A stretch of 64,000 nt of DNA from Aquipseudomonas ullengensis (GTDB lineage: Bacteria > Pseudomonadota > Gammaproteobacteria > Pseudomonadales > Pseudomonadaceae). Shown here piece by piece: positions 30,039 through 41,591 of this stretch (position 1 is the first letter of the stretch; each line of letters opens with the position of its first letter). The stretch covers positions 62,001-126,000 of the forward strand of contig NZ_JACJUD010000001.1 of assembly GCF_014174475.1 (NCBI RefSeq), in the 5' to 3' direction. A program made the translations under genes and the position numbers. Below the pieces are notes generated by a model. It saw only the letters and a program-made list of their open reading frames with translations. It was not told the DNA's origin and made no database searches.

Positions 30039-30098
30039 ACACTCTGCTCATCCACCACCGGCCCGCACGGTGGATCGATAAAACGCGATCCACCCTAC
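30036..30098. repeat. GTAGGGTGGAT repeat, degenerate copy C
   Basis: The right half (GGTGGATC...GATCCACCCTAC) matches copy A at 4995-5067 closely, including the spacing to CTCATCCACC. The left GTAGGGTGGATGA arm is eroded to TAGACACTCTG and abuts the acs stop codon. Confidence 0.65.
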
Positions 30099-30156
30099 GC
30101 ACTGAACCCGTAATCCCGTCGTCGGCCAGGCACGCGCCGACGCGGCATACCATCTG

Positions 30157-30221
30157 TGTAGGAGCCAGCTTGCTGGCGATCTCCCGACCGCTCGCTGATC
30201 GCCAGCAAGCTGGCTCCTACA
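30157..30221. repeat. REP doublet (REPIN-like), copy 2
   Basis: The same 25-bp unit as at 6027 (TGTAGGAGCCAGCTTGCTGG...) occurs here at 30157-30181 and inverted at 30197-30221 with a 15-bp spacer. Arms are identical to those of copy 1; only the spacers differ. Confidence 0.85.
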
Positions 30222-30249
30222 GGCGGGCGCCCTTTATCGAGTCTTCACC

Positions 30250-31128
30250 ATGGAATTCCTCCGCCGCCGTATCGAAGCCCAGGTGCTTAGCCTCAGCGGC
30301 ATCGTCCTCGGCCAGATCGACTTCAGCCAGCCGCCAGGCGACCCCGGCCTGTTCGGCCCGGATTCGGTGTGCTGGCGCGTGCACGGCGACTTCACCAGCA
30401 TGATGGTCGGTGGCATCAGCGCCCTGCTCCTGCAGGCCCTGCACCCACTGGCTCTGGCCGGCGTGTGGGACCACTCGAATTTTCGCGAAGACCTGATCGG
30501 CCGTCTGCGCCGCACCGGCCAGTTTATCTCCGGTACCACCTTCGGCTCGCGCCGCGACGCCGATTGGCTGATCGACAAGGTGCGCACCATCCACCTGCAG
30601 GTGGTCGGCACCGCACCGGACGGCCGTCCCTACGCCGCCAGTGATCCAGCACTGCTGACCTGGGTCCATGTGGCCGAGGTGTCGAGCTTTCTCGCCGCCC
30701 ACCTGCGTTACCGCAACCCGCAACTGAGCGGCGCCGACCAGGACCGCTACTACGCCGAAGTCGCGCTGATCGCCGAACGCCTGGGCGCCAGCAACGTGCC
30801 GCACTCGCGCGCCGAGGTGGCAGCCTACCTGGCCGATATTCGCCCACAATTGCTGTGCGACGAACGCTCGCGGGAAATCCTCCGCATCCTGCTCAACGCC
30901 CCTGCGCCCAGCGCCCTCGCCGTGCCGGTGGGCAAGCTGCTGATGCAGGCCGGTATCGACCTGCTACCCGGCTGGGCCCAGAGCCTGCTTGAGCAGCGCA
31001 TCGGCTCCGCGCGTAGCCGGGCTATCCAGGCCGGGGTGAACAGCCTGGCGCCGATCCTGCGCTGGGCCGTACGCGGCGGCGCCATTCACCATGCCCGCCG
31101 GCGCCTGGGCCTGCCGCCGCGCGGCTGA
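30250..31128 (+). CDS. MpaB/DUF2236-family oxygenase-like protein
   Basis: 292 residues. It has the DUF2236 pattern: VHGDFTSMMVGGISALLLQALHPLALAGVWDHSNF, in which the HP and WDHS histidine residues are typical haem b contacts of latex-clearing protein and MpaB relatives, then TWVHVAEVSSFLAAHLRY. Known relatives are haem-dependent oxygenases, but most bacterial members lack a defined substrate. A pair of helices near 215-260 may associate with membrane. It is monocistronic, preceded by the REP doublet. No export signal is evident. Confidence 0.7.
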   Translation: MEFLRRRIEAQVLSLSGIVLGQIDFSQPPGDPGLFGPDSVCWRVHGDFTSMMVGGISALLLQALHPLALAGVWDHSNFREDLIGRLRRTGQFISGTTFGSRRDADWLIDKVRTIHLQVVGTAPDGRPYAASDPALLTWVHVAEVSSFLAAHLRYRNPQLSGADQDRYYAEVALIAERLGASNVPHSRAEVAAYLADIRPQLLCDERSREILRILLNAPAPSALAVPVGKLLMQAGIDLLPGWAQSLLEQRIGSARSRAIQAGVNSLAPILRWAVRGGAIHHARRRLGLPPRG

Positions 31129-31216
31129 CTGCCCGGTTCGGGTGGTGGTCGCCACCCATCGCGCTATGCCACCATAACGCCCCTGATTTTGTCCCCCGTT
31201 CAGCAAGGAAATCGCC

Positions 31217-32398
31217 ATGCAAGACGTCGTCATCGTTGCCGCCACCCGTACCGCCATTGGCAGTTTCCAGGGTGCACTGGCCAATATCCCGGCTGTCGAC
31301 CTGGGCGCCGCGGTCATCCAGCGCCTGCTTGAGCAGACCGGCCTGAACGGCAGCGAAGTCGACGAGGTGATCCTCGGCCATGTGCTCACCGCCGGCGCCG
31401 GGCAGAACACCGCGCGCCAGGCCGCGATCAAGGCCGGCCTGCCCAATGCCGTACCGGCGCTGACCCTGAACAAGGTCTGCGGCTCCGGCCTCAAGGCCCT
31501 GCACCTGGGCGCCCAGGCCATTCGCTGCGGCGATGCCGACGTGATCATCGCGGGCGGCATGGAGAACATGAGCCTGGCGCCCTACGTCATGCCAGGCGCG
31601 CGCACCGGTCTGCGCATGGGCCACGCCAAGCTGATCGACACCATGATCCAGGACGGCCTGTGGGACGCCTTCAACGACTACCACATGGGCATCACCGCCG
31701 AGAACCTGGTGGACAAGTACGCCGTCAGCCGTGAAGAGCAGGACGCCTTCGCGGCCGCCTCGCAGCAGAAAGCCGTGGCAGCCATCGAAGCCGGTCGTTT
31801 CAACGATGAAATCACCCCGATCCTGATTCCGTCGCGCAAAGGCGACCCGGTCAGCTTCGCCACCGACGAACAGCCCCGCGCCGGCACCACCGCCGAATCC
31901 CTGGGCAAGCTCAAGCCGGCCTTCAAGAAAGACGGCAGCGTCACCGCCGGCAACGCCTCCAGCCTCAACGACGGCGCCGCCGCCGTGCTGCTGATGAGCG
32001 CCGCGAAAGCCCAGGCCCTCGGCCTGCCGGTGCTGGCGAAGATCGCCGCCTACGCCAACGCCGGCGTCGACCCGGCGATCATGGGCATCGGCCCGGTATC
32101 GGCGACCAAGCGCTGCCTGGAGAAGGCCGACTGGCAACTGGCCGACCTCGACCTGATCGAAGCCAACGAAGCCTTCGCCGCCCAGGCCCTGTCGGTCGGC
32201 AAGGAACTCGGCTGGGACGCGGCCAAGGTCAACGTCAACGGCGGCGCCATCGCCCTCGGTCACCCGATCGGCGCCTCCGGCTGCCGCGTGCTGGTGACCC
32301 TGCTGCACGAGATGATCAAGCGCGACGCCAAGAAAGGCCTGGCCACCCTGTGCATCGGTGGCGGCCAAGGCGTGGCCCTGGCTCTCGAACGCGCCTGA
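31217..32398 (+). CDS. atoB: Acetyl-CoA C-acetyltransferase (thiolase)
   Basis: 393 residues, standard length. Nucleophile Cys88 in [10 protein letters not shown]; active-site His in [10 protein letters not shown] near 350; second catalytic Cys in [29 protein letters not shown] is another signature. It condenses or cleaves acetoacetyl-CoA, in short-chain fatty acid or polyhydroxybutyrate metabolism. The AATNPA-type sequences of long-chain thiolases are not seen, so the biosynthetic/AtoB type is favoured. It ends with its own terminator. Confidence 0.92.
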   Translation: MQDVVIVAATRTAIGSFQGALANIPAVDLGAAVIQRLLEQTGLNGSEVDEVILGHVLTAGAGQNTARQAAIKAGLPNAVPALTLNKVCGSGLKALHLGAQAIRCGDADVIIAGGMENMSLAPYVMPGARTGLRMGHAKLIDTMIQDGLWDAFNDYHMGITAENLVDKYAVSREEQDAFAAASQQKAVAAIEAGRFNDEITPILIPSRKGDPVSFATDEQPRAGTTAESLGKLKPAFKKDGSVTAGNASSLNDGAAAVLLMSAAKAQALGLPVLAKIAAYANAGVDPAIMGIGPVSATKRCLEKADWQLADLDLIEANEAFAAQALSVGKELGWDAAKVNVNGGAIALGHPIGASGCRVLVTLLHEMIKRDAKKGLATLCIGGGQGVALALERA

Positions 32399-32419
32399 CC
32401 CGCCGCTCCTACGGGAAAC

Positions 32420-32445
32420 ACGCCGGCCAAGAGCCGGCGTTTTTC
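32420..32445 (+). terminator. Rho-independent terminator of the thiolase gene
   Basis: ACGCCGGC, loop CAAGA, GCCGGCGT followed by T residues. Confidence 0.88.
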
Positions 32446-32482
32446 TTGGTAAACTGCGCGCCCTTTTACCGAGACGCCGCGC

Positions 32483-33499
32483 ATGTCCTCTCTCGATCAG
32501 GCGCTGCGCGCCGCCCTCGACACCCGCCAGCCCCTCCTGGCCGAATTGCACAGCCAGGGCACCGACTGTTACCGGCTGTTCCATGGCAGCCAGGAAGGCG
32601 CCTCCGGCCTCACGGTCGACCGCTACGGCCCGCAGTTGATGGTGCAGAGCTTCCACCAGCCGATCGAACTGGATGCCCTGCAAAGCATCCAGCAGAGCGT
32701 CCACCTCAGCCTCGGCGAGGAACTGCGCCTGGTCTACAACGACCGCTCCGGCGGCAACTCGCGCATCGACCGACGCGACCCGGTGTACCAGGCCACGCCT
32801 GAAGCGCTGGAAGACCTGATCGGCCACGAATGGGGCCTCGACTACCGCGTACGCGGCCGCCATCCAGGCCAGGACCCGCTGCTGTTTCTCGACCTGCGCA
32901 ACGCCCGCGGCTGGGTCAAGGCCAACAGTGCCGGCAAGTCGGTGCTCAACCTGTTCGCCTACACCTGCGGCGTTGGCCTATGCGCGGCAGCCGGCGGCGC
33001 CAGCGAGGTGGTCAACCTGGACTTCGCCGAAGGCAACCTGGCGGTAGGCCGTGAGAACGGCGTACTCAACTCGCAGCTGCCGACCATGCAGTTCGTCCAG
33101 TCCGACTACTTCCCGGCCATTCGCCAGTTGGCCGGCCTGCCCATCGCCACGCGCCGCGGGCACAAACTGCCGAGCTACCCACGCCTGGAGCAGCGCCAGT
33201 TCGACTTGGTATTCCTCGACCCGCCAGCCTGGGCCAAAAGCGCCTTTGGCACCGTCGACCTGCTGCGCGACTACCAAAGCCTGCTCAAGCCGGCGATCCT
33301 CGCCACCGCTGCCGATGGCACCCTGGTCTGCTGCAACAACCTCGCCCGCGTGGCCATGGACGACTGGCGCGAACAGGTGCTGCGCTGCGCCGAGAAGCTC
33401 GGCCGCCCGGTGCGCGATTGCCAGGTACTCAGCCCCGCCAGCGACTTCCCTTCGCAAGACGGCCAGCCGCCGCTGAAGATTCTGATCCTGCAGTTCTGA
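32483..33499 (+). CDS. Class I SAM-dependent methyltransferase, RlmI/RlmK-like (COG1092)
   Basis: 338 residues. The N-terminal part includes a PUA/EEHEE-like region ([19 protein letters not shown]). The Rossmann methyltransferase core has [35 protein letters not shown] as motif I and following, and the catalytic-type motif [13 protein letters not shown], like the DPP motif of 23S rRNA m5C methyltransferases. [15 protein letters not shown] follows. RlmI-type enzymes are about 400 residues, so this is a shorter relative; target nucleotide unknown. It starts 37 bp after the thiolase terminator. Confidence 0.75.
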   Translation: MSSLDQALRAALDTRQPLLAELHSQGTDCYRLFHGSQEGASGLTVDRYGPQLMVQSFHQPIELDALQSIQQSVHLSLGEELRLVYNDRSGGNSRIDRRDPVYQATPEALEDLIGHEWGLDYRVRGRHPGQDPLLFLDLRNARGWVKANSAGKSVLNLFAYTCGVGLCAAAGGASEVVNLDFAEGNLAVGRENGVLNSQLPTMQFVQSDYFPAIRQLAGLPIATRRGHKLPSYPRLEQRQFDLVFLDPPAWAKSAFGTVDLLRDYQSLLKPAILATAADGTLVCCNNLARVAMDDWREQVLRCAEKLGRPVRDCQVLSPASDFPSQDGQPPLKILILQF

Positions 33500-33586
33500 G
33501 CCCATCTGGCATCACTGCGATGGCCCCGATTCAGAATTGCCATGCCATACTTCCGGGCATCTCAGCCTGGAAGTTGAAGTCGCGCC

Positions 33587-36654
<3,068 letters not shown>

Positions 36655-36655
<1 letters not shown>

Positions 36656-36942
36656 TGCAGCGCCTCGCCCTGTGCGCGGCGCTGCTGGCCAGCGGCCTGG
36701 CCGAAGCCTCGACGTTGCGCTGCGGCAGCAACCTGATCAACGAAGGCGACCGCGCCTTCGAGGTCGAGAAAAAATGTGGGCCGCCGACCCACCGTGACCA
36801 GGTTGGCTACACGCTGAGCGGTTACGACCGCCGCGAGTACAGCATCGAAGAGTGGGTCTACGGGCCGAAAAACGGCATGCTCAACATCCTCACCTTCGAA
36901 GGCAATCGCCTCAAGCGCATCGAGACCCGCCGCGCCAACTGA
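36655..36942 (+). CDS. DUF2845 secreted protein, first of three
   Basis: 95 residues with a signal peptide (MQRLALCAALLASGLAEAS) and a mature domain of about 75 residues. It begins TLRCGSNLINEGD and ends EEWVYGPKNGMLNILTFEG-NRLKRIETRR, the DUF2845 pattern. A pair of cysteines (CGS, KKCGPP) could form a disulphide. The ATG at 36655 overlaps the DUF748 stop, so they are coupled; a GTG one codon earlier is possible. Function of the family is unknown. Confidence 0.8.
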
Positions 36943-37001
36943 CAGTTGCCAGGCGCCGGTGTAGGCTGGCGCCATCACCCCGCAGTACGACCGACCGCGC
37001 C

Positions 37002-37304
37002 ATGGCCAGACACCTCCTTCCCCTGCTCTGCCTGTTCCTGGCAACCGCTGCCGAGGCCGCCTCGACGCTGCGCTGCGGCAGCGCGCTGATCAGCCTCGAC
37101 GACCTCTCCAGCGAGATCCAGGCCAAGTGCGGCAACCCGGTCAGCCGCGACAACCTGGGCTACCGCGAAGTCGTTGGCTACTACGGCTATACCAGCGAAG
37201 TGCTGGTCGAGGAATGGATCTACGGCCCGCGTAACGGCATGTATTACTACCTGCGCCTGGAAGGCAATCGACTGGTCAAGATCGAGAGCAAGCGCAGCAA
37301 CTGA
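37002..37304 (+). CDS. DUF2845 secreted protein, second of three
   Basis: 100 residues: signal peptide (MARHLLPLLCLFLATAAEA), then STLRCGSALISLDDLSSEIQAKCGNPVS and LVEEWIYGPRNGMYYYLRLEGNRLVKIESKRSN. It has the same two cysteines and the same EEW-YGP block as its neighbours, so it is a tandem paralogue. The ATG at 37002 is chosen because the signal peptide starts there. It lies 59 bp after the first copy. Confidence 0.8.
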   Translation: MARHLLPLLCLFLATAAEAASTLRCGSALISLDDLSSEIQAKCGNPVSRDNLGYREVVGYYGYTSEVLVEEWIYGPRNGMYYYLRLEGNRLVKIESKRSN

Positions 37305-37354
37305 CACCCCCGGGCGGAGGCCCGGACAACCCAGCCCGAACAAGGACGCTCACC

Positions 37355-37642
37355 ATGCACAAGCTCATCCTCGCCACCCTCCTCAGCCTCGCCACCTGCA
37401 CGGCCCAGGCCTCACTGCGTTGCGAACATGGCATTGCCAGTGAAGGGGACCGCACCGCCGAAGTCCGCATCAAGTGCGGCGAGCCCGTCAGCCAGGGCCT
37501 GACCGGCTACACCTACGACGAGAATGGCAACCGCGAGTTCGCCCAGGAAGAGTGGGTGTACGGCCCCAAGGGCGGCATGCTGTATTTCCTCCAGTTCGAA
37601 GGCGAGCGCCTCAAGCGCATCGAGAGCCGACGCAGTAACTAA
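37355..37642 (+). CDS. DUF2845 secreted protein, third of three
   Basis: 95 residues: signal peptide (MHKLILATLLSLATCTAQA), then SLRCEHGIASEGDRTAEVRIKCGEPVS and FAQEEWVYGPKGGMLYFLQFEGERLKRIESRRSN. It is closer to copy 1 in its C-terminal block than to copy 2. AAGGACG precedes the ATG by about 8 nt. Three paralogues with conserved C-terminal -RR/KRSN ends suggest a small secreted family under duplication. Confidence 0.8.
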   Translation: MHKLILATLLSLATCTAQASLRCEHGIASEGDRTAEVRIKCGEPVSQGLTGYTYDENGNREFAQEEWVYGPKGGMLYFLQFEGERLKRIESRRSN

Positions 37643-37669
37643 CCCTCACCGGCGACACGGAAGTACGCG

Positions 37670-39124
37670 ATGCTCATCATCCCCGCCGAACACCCGCTGG
37701 ACTGGAAACGCCCGCCGGTCATCACCCTGCTGCTGATCCTGCTCAACACCCTGATCTATTTCGGCTACCAGGGCGGCGACAGCGAACGCCGGGAAACGGC
37801 AATACACACCTACCTCGACGGTGGTCTGCTCAATCGCGAGCGGGCGCTGTTCGTCGACGCGTTCAGCACGCGCGAAAAACTCGATGTGGTCGAACGTGAA
37901 CAGCTCGACGGCCTGCGCCGCCAGCACCTGGCAACACTGATTCTGTTCGACCTGGAGTTCGAGCATCAGCTGCACCAACGCGCCGACTACCAGGCTGACG
38001 CCGCCTGGCAGACAGCCCGCGGCAAAGCCGAGGCTGCGCGCGACCTGATCAGCAGCATGCGTTTCGGCTTTATCCCGGCCAAGTTCAGCGTCCAGGGGCT
38101 GTTCGGCGCGATGTTCCTGCACGGCAGCTTCGACCACCTGCTGGGCAACATGCTGTTCCTGTTCATCTTCGGCTTTGCCCTGGAAATCGCCCTCGGCCGC
38201 GCCGTCTACCTGGGCATGTACCTGCTCAGCGGCGTCGCCTCGCACTTGCTGTGGTGGGCGCTGGATCCGGCCTGGGTCACCGGCGTTGGCGCATCCGGGG
38301 CCATCTCCGGCCTGATGGGCATGTACATCGGCGTGTACGGCCTGCGCAGGATCAACTTCTTCTACTGGCTCGGCCCTTTGATCGGCTACTTCAAGGCACC
38401 GGCGTTGTGGATTCTGCCGGTGTGGATGGGCAAGGAGCTGTACGGCCTGTTGCAGGCCGAAGGCAACACCAACTACTACGCCCACCTGGGCGGCCTAGGC
38501 GCCGGCTTTCTCGCCGTCTGGCTGCCGCGCCTGATTGGCCGCCTCAAGGTGGATGAAGCCTACCTGCACAAGGAAGACCCGGACGCACCGTTCAAACGCG
38601 AACTGGCGGCACTGGACCAACTGATCGGGCGCTTCGCCCTGGACCAGGTCGCCGCACGTGGGCTCGACCTGCTGCAACGCTATCCGGCCCGCCCGACCTT
38701 GCTGGATCGCCTCTATCCGGCCGCCAAGGCGCGCCAGGACAAGGCCCTGCTCGGCGCGCTGCTCAAGCAACTGTTCGCCCTGCCCGATACGCCGGCGATC
38801 AAACCCTTGCTGATACGGCTGGCCGAAGACAGCAATGATGCGCAGCAACCGCTGCTGCAGCACACGGCCGTGCGCCTGCACCTGCTGCAAAAGCTGCTCA
38901 AGGCCAGCGAAGGGCCACGCGCGCTGGCCATCTGGCGCAGACTCAGCCAACTGCCGCAGCCAGCCAGCCAGCTCCCCGCGCTGACCCTGCAATTGGCCAA
39001 GCAACTCGGCCAGCGCCAGGACCTGGGTGCAGTCAGCGAACTGACGCAGTACCTGCGCAAGGTGTTCCCGGAGGCCGAACAGACCCAGCAGCTGATTTTT
39101 TACCGCCAGCACCTCGGTCGCTGA
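37670..39124 (+). CDS. Rhomboid-family intramembrane serine protease with C-terminal helical extension
   Basis: 484 residues. The rhomboid core has SFDHLLGNMLFLFIFGFALE (the first His-x-x-x-Asn helix), the nucleophile Ser209 in GVGASGAISGLMGMYIG and the partner His272 in YAHLGGLGAGFLAVW. Unlike GlpG, a long soluble insertion (about residues 40-125) separates the first helix from the core. A cytoplasmic C-terminal region of about 190 residues is rich in Leu/Gln helical repeats, resembling TPR or HEAT. It cleaves membrane proteins; targets unknown. The ATG at 37670 is 27 bp after the DUF2845 cluster. Confidence 0.88.
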   Translation: MLIIPAEHPLDWKRPPVITLLLILLNTLIYFGYQGGDSERRETAIHTYLDGGLLNRERALFVDAFSTREKLDVVEREQLDGLRRQHLATLILFDLEFEHQLHQRADYQADAAWQTARGKAEAARDLISSMRFGFIPAKFSVQGLFGAMFLHGSFDHLLGNMLFLFIFGFALEIALGRAVYLGMYLLSGVASHLLWWALDPAWVTGVGASGAISGLMGMYIGVYGLRRINFFYWLGPLIGYFKAPALWILPVWMGKELYGLLQAEGNTNYYAHLGGLGAGFLAVWLPRLIGRLKVDEAYLHKEDPDAPFKRELAALDQLIGRFALDQVAARGLDLLQRYPARPTLLDRLYPAAKARQDKALLGALLKQLFALPDTPAIKPLLIRLAEDSNDAQQPLLQHTAVRLHLLQKLLKASEGPRALAIWRRLSQLPQPASQLPALTLQLAKQLGQRQDLGAVSELTQYLRKVFPEAEQTQQLIFYRQHLGR

Positions 39125-39151
39125 TCCGCCCTGAAACAACATCGGCCCTGA

Positions 39152-39195
39152 AACAACAAAGCCCCGCTGGGTTTAACCCGCGGGGCTTTGTTGTT
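39152..39195. terminator. Bidirectional terminator between rhomboid and csbD genes
   Basis: Perfect 16-bp arms AACAACAAAGCCCCGC (39152-39167) and GCGGGGCTTTGTTGTT (39180-39195) between convergent genes. Just before it, CCTGAAACAACA is duplicated (about 39130 and 39148). Confidence 0.85.
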
Positions 39196-39234
39196 CTGGC
39201 ATCCCTGCCAGGGCGCGTGTATGCGCCAGATGAC

Positions 39235-39432
39235 TTACAGCTTGCTGCTGAAATCGCGCACTTCATCCTGGGCTTTTTCCTTGGTCCAGCCGTAGCGCTC
39301 TTGCAGCTTGCCGGCCAGGTATTCGCTGTGGCCTTCGACAACATCGATGTCGTCATTGGTCAGGTTGCCCCAGCGCTCCTGGATGCGGCCACTGAGCTGC
39401 TTCCATTTACCTTTGATCACGTCAGCGTTCAT
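39235..39432 (-). CDS. CsbD-family stress protein
   Basis: 65 residues, the standard CsbD size: [30 protein letters not shown] and [20 protein letters not shown]. CsbD-like proteins are small, hydrophilic, helical and induced by general stress (sigma-B in Bacillus, RpoS in E. coli YjbJ). Biochemical role unknown. It lies 57 bp after the BON gene on the same strand, so both should share the sigma-54 promoter at 39937. Confidence 0.9.
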   Translation of the reverse strand: MNADVIKGKWKQLSGRIQERWGNLTNDDIDVVEGHSEYLAGKLQERYGWTKEKAQDEVRDFSSKL

Positions 39433-39489
39433 TAGAACGTCTCCTGCGCAAGGCCTCGCCAGCCGAAGGCTGGCGGGGCGTGACTGAAC

Positions 39490-39867
39490 TTACTCGGTGG
39501 ATTTCAGGCCATCGGCGGAAACGGCATGTACGCCTTTGATGGTCTTGGCTTTTTCCACGGCCAGGTCGCGCTCGGCATCAGTGGGTACGACACCCGACAG
39601 GGAAACCACGCCCTGGTTGGTCTCGACCTTGATATCCAGGCCGCTGATATTGGCGTCGGCGAGGAAGGTGGATTTCACCTTGCTGGTGATCCAGGTATCG
39701 GTGACCGCATCTTCCGCTTTCTCGGTCGTTTCGCTGGCGGCCAGCTGGATCGATTGCACGGCACCTTGTACGCCGAGTTCATCGGCAAAGGCGGCGTTGC
39801 CCAGCGGCAGGCCGAGGGCGGCGGCAGTAACAGCGGCAAAGGTCCACTTGTTGAAAGACTGTTTCAT
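39490..39867 (-). CDS. BON-domain periplasmic protein (OsmY-like)
   Basis: 125 residues. Signal peptide (FAAVTAAALGLPLGNAAFA), a linker, then one BON domain: TDTWITSKVKSTFLADANISGLDIKVETNQGVVSLSGVV with DAERDLAVEKAKTIKGVHAV. OsmY has two BON domains; this has one. BON domains bind membranes or other proteins, and OsmY-type proteins protect against osmotic stress and act as periplasmic chaperones. A sigma-54 promoter and an IHF site lie upstream, unusual for a stress gene often assigned to RpoS. Confidence 0.88.
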   Translation of the reverse strand: MKQSFNKWTFAAVTAAALGLPLGNAAFADELGVQGAVQSIQLAASETTEKAEDAVTDTWITSKVKSTFLADANISGLDIKVETNQGVVSLSGVVPTDAERDLAVEKAKTIKGVHAVSADGLKSTE

Positions 39868-39936
39868 GGCGGTCTACTCCTGCTTCTTAGGGAAAATCTG
39901 CAGCACGGTCCTGGCTGCAGTCTCAGCAGTACTATC

Positions 39937-39951
39937 GCAAGCCCTGTGCCA
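39937..39951 (-). promoter_or_regulatory. Sigma-54 promoter of the BON-csbD operon
   Basis: On the minus strand TGGCACAGGGCTTGC matches the TGGCACR-N4-TTGC consensus completely. Transcription would start near 39925, about 58 bp before the BON start codon. Confidence 0.8.
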
Positions 39952-39979
39952 GTCTTTTTTGAATGAATAAATCCTTTAC

Positions 39980-39992
39980 TATCAATAACTTA
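39980..39992. promoter_or_regulatory. IHF-binding site upstream of the sigma-54 promoter
   Basis: TATCAATAACTTA fits WATCAANNNNTTR at every position, in an AT-rich stretch about 30-40 bp upstream of the -24 element. It would bend DNA so that a distal enhancer-binding protein could reach the polymerase. A perfect palindrome TGCAACTTGCA at 40050-40060 is a candidate activator site. Confidence 0.65.
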
Positions 39993-40068
39993 TAAAAAAC
40001 AAAAAGCAGCCATTGCGTGCAGAATGCCGATTGAGCGCTAAGCAGGCCATGCAACTTGCACGAAAAAC

Positions 40069-41484
40069 TCAGGCGCGAGCAGCCAGCCTCGCGATGATGG
40101 CCTCAAGGTTGCCGACTTCACCCAGCAACGGTGACTGGGGATAGCGCGCACGAATGTAGCCGAGCAGTTTCTGCGCTGGCTCGAGCTGCCCCAGCCCCTC
40201 GGCAAAGCCGCGCGCGGCCAGCAGGTAGGCCCGTGGGATGTGGGGATAGTCGGGGAAGCGACCGTGCAGGTTGCGCAACAGGCTGAGGCCTTCGCGCGTC
40301 TTGTGCCGCTCGATCAGCGCTTGCGCCACCCGCTCGCAGACCTGGGCATCCTCGGGCAGATAATCCGCCTGCAACTGCCGTGCATTGAGCAGCGCCGTGG
40401 CGGCCTGCGCCGGGTTCAGGCGCGCCGCCAGGGGCAGATAGTGAGCCAGGTGACGCAGGCAGCGCTCACGGGCATTCAGGCCGAAGAGCAGTTGGTGAAA
40501 GCGTTCATTGAGCTTGAGGTCATTCGGCGCACGCTCCAGCGCCTGGGTCAGTACCTCCAGCGCGGGCCCCGTCTGCCCCTCCTTGACCCGCACCTCGGCT
40601 TCGGCCAGCGCGCGGCGGCGCAGGTAGTCGTCCAGTGGGTAGCTGGGCAAGCCGCCCTCTTCCGCCACCGCATAGCCCAGAGCGCCCTGATACTGGAACA
40701 CCGCGTAACCCATCATGGCGCACATCACCACGCTGAAATAGCCGAACAGCAGCGCCGCAATCGGCATCAGCACCACTCGCGGCAGGCCGCTGGAGAGCAT
40801 GTAGACCACCGCATCCGGCGACTGCCAGAGGATGAACAGGAAGGCCCAGAGGATCAGGTAACGCCAGCCCATGGCCTTGATCACCGTGCCCACGTCTTCC
40901 GGGTTCAGCGCTGCGCCCAGGGTCTTGTCCAGCGCCAGGCGGATGATGCAGGCCGGGATGACCAGCTGCACACTCAGGGTCACCGCCCAGAACAGCGCCT
41001 CGCTGTCGAAATCCTGTACCAGCCAGATCAGGCCGAAGGCGATGAAGAAGATCACCAGCAGGCGCCAGAACAGGCTGTAACCCTCACTGTCGAGCGCGCT
41101 ACCCAGGGTTGGTGCGTCGCGCCCGCCCAGGCTGGCCGACTCGATCACGCTCTGCAGGTATTTGGTCGCCACGCTGAACAAGGCCAGCCAGAGCAGCTTC
41201 CAGCTCGGCATGAACAGGCTGGCCAGGCTCAACAGCGCGGCAAATGCCAGCGGCGCCGGTTGCAGGGCGTAGCGGAAGAACTGCGGGATGCGATCCCAGA
41301 AGGGTTGCGCGCTGTTGGCCGCGCCGAGAAAGGCCAGCTTGCCGCGGCATAGCGGGCAGGTCGGCGTTGCATCGGGCTCCTCGGCGCTGAGGGGAATACA
41401 GCAGTTGCCGAAGTCGCGCTCGCAGGGCCTGCAATGCCAGGTGGCCGGTTGCGCCGGGTGGTAGCGGCAGTAGGTCTTGTCCAT
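40069..41484 (-). CDS. Zinc-finger/membrane/TPR protein of unknown function
   Basis: 471 residues in three parts. Residues about 1-50 have a B-box-like cluster of metal ligands (CRYHPAQPATWHCRPCERDF, then CC and CPLCRGKL). Residues about 65-280 contain around six membrane helices (LLVIFFIAFGLIWLV; WRYLILWAFLFILW; VVLMPIAALLFGYFSVVMCA). Residues about 300-470 form tandem helical repeats like TPR (ALEVLTQALERAPNDLKLNERF). The ATG at 41484 is preferred; an in-frame TTG at 41490 is possible. It lies downstream of pnp beyond a terminator. A cytoplasmic protein-interaction role is likely; no function is known to me. Confidence 0.6.
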   Translation of the reverse strand: MDKTYCRYHPAQPATWHCRPCERDFGNCCIPLSAEEPDATPTCPLCRGKLAFLGAANSAQPFWDRIPQFFRYALQPAPLAFAALLSLASLFMPSWKLLWLALFSVATKYLQSVIESASLGGRDAPTLGSALDSEGYSLFWRLLVIFFIAFGLIWLVQDFDSEALFWAVTLSVQLVIPACIIRLALDKTLGAALNPEDVGTVIKAMGWRYLILWAFLFILWQSPDAVVYMLSSGLPRVVLMPIAALLFGYFSVVMCAMMGYAVFQYQGALGYAVAEEGGLPSYPLDDYLRRRALAEAEVRVKEGQTGPALEVLTQALERAPNDLKLNERFHQLLFGLNARERCLRHLAHYLPLAARLNPAQAATALLNARQLQADYLPEDAQVCERVAQALIERHKTREGLSLLRNLHGRFPDYPHIPRAYLLAARGFAEGLGQLEPAQKLLGYIRARYPQSPLLGEVGNLEAIIARLAARA

Positions 41485-41541
41485 CGCCAAACGTCCTTGT
41501 GAGTACTACACAGAACGCCATTGTCCGGGCAAATCGCAGGC

Positions 41542-41575
41542 AAAAAAAGAGGGCCCGCAAGGGGCCCTCTTTTTT
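41542..41575. terminator. Bidirectional terminator downstream of pnp
   Basis: GAGGGCCC (41549-41556) pairs with GGGCCCTC (41562-41569), flanked by A and T runs on both sides. It closes the minus-strand pnp transcript. Confidence 0.9.
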
Positions 41576-41591
41576 ACTGCGAGGCTAGGGT

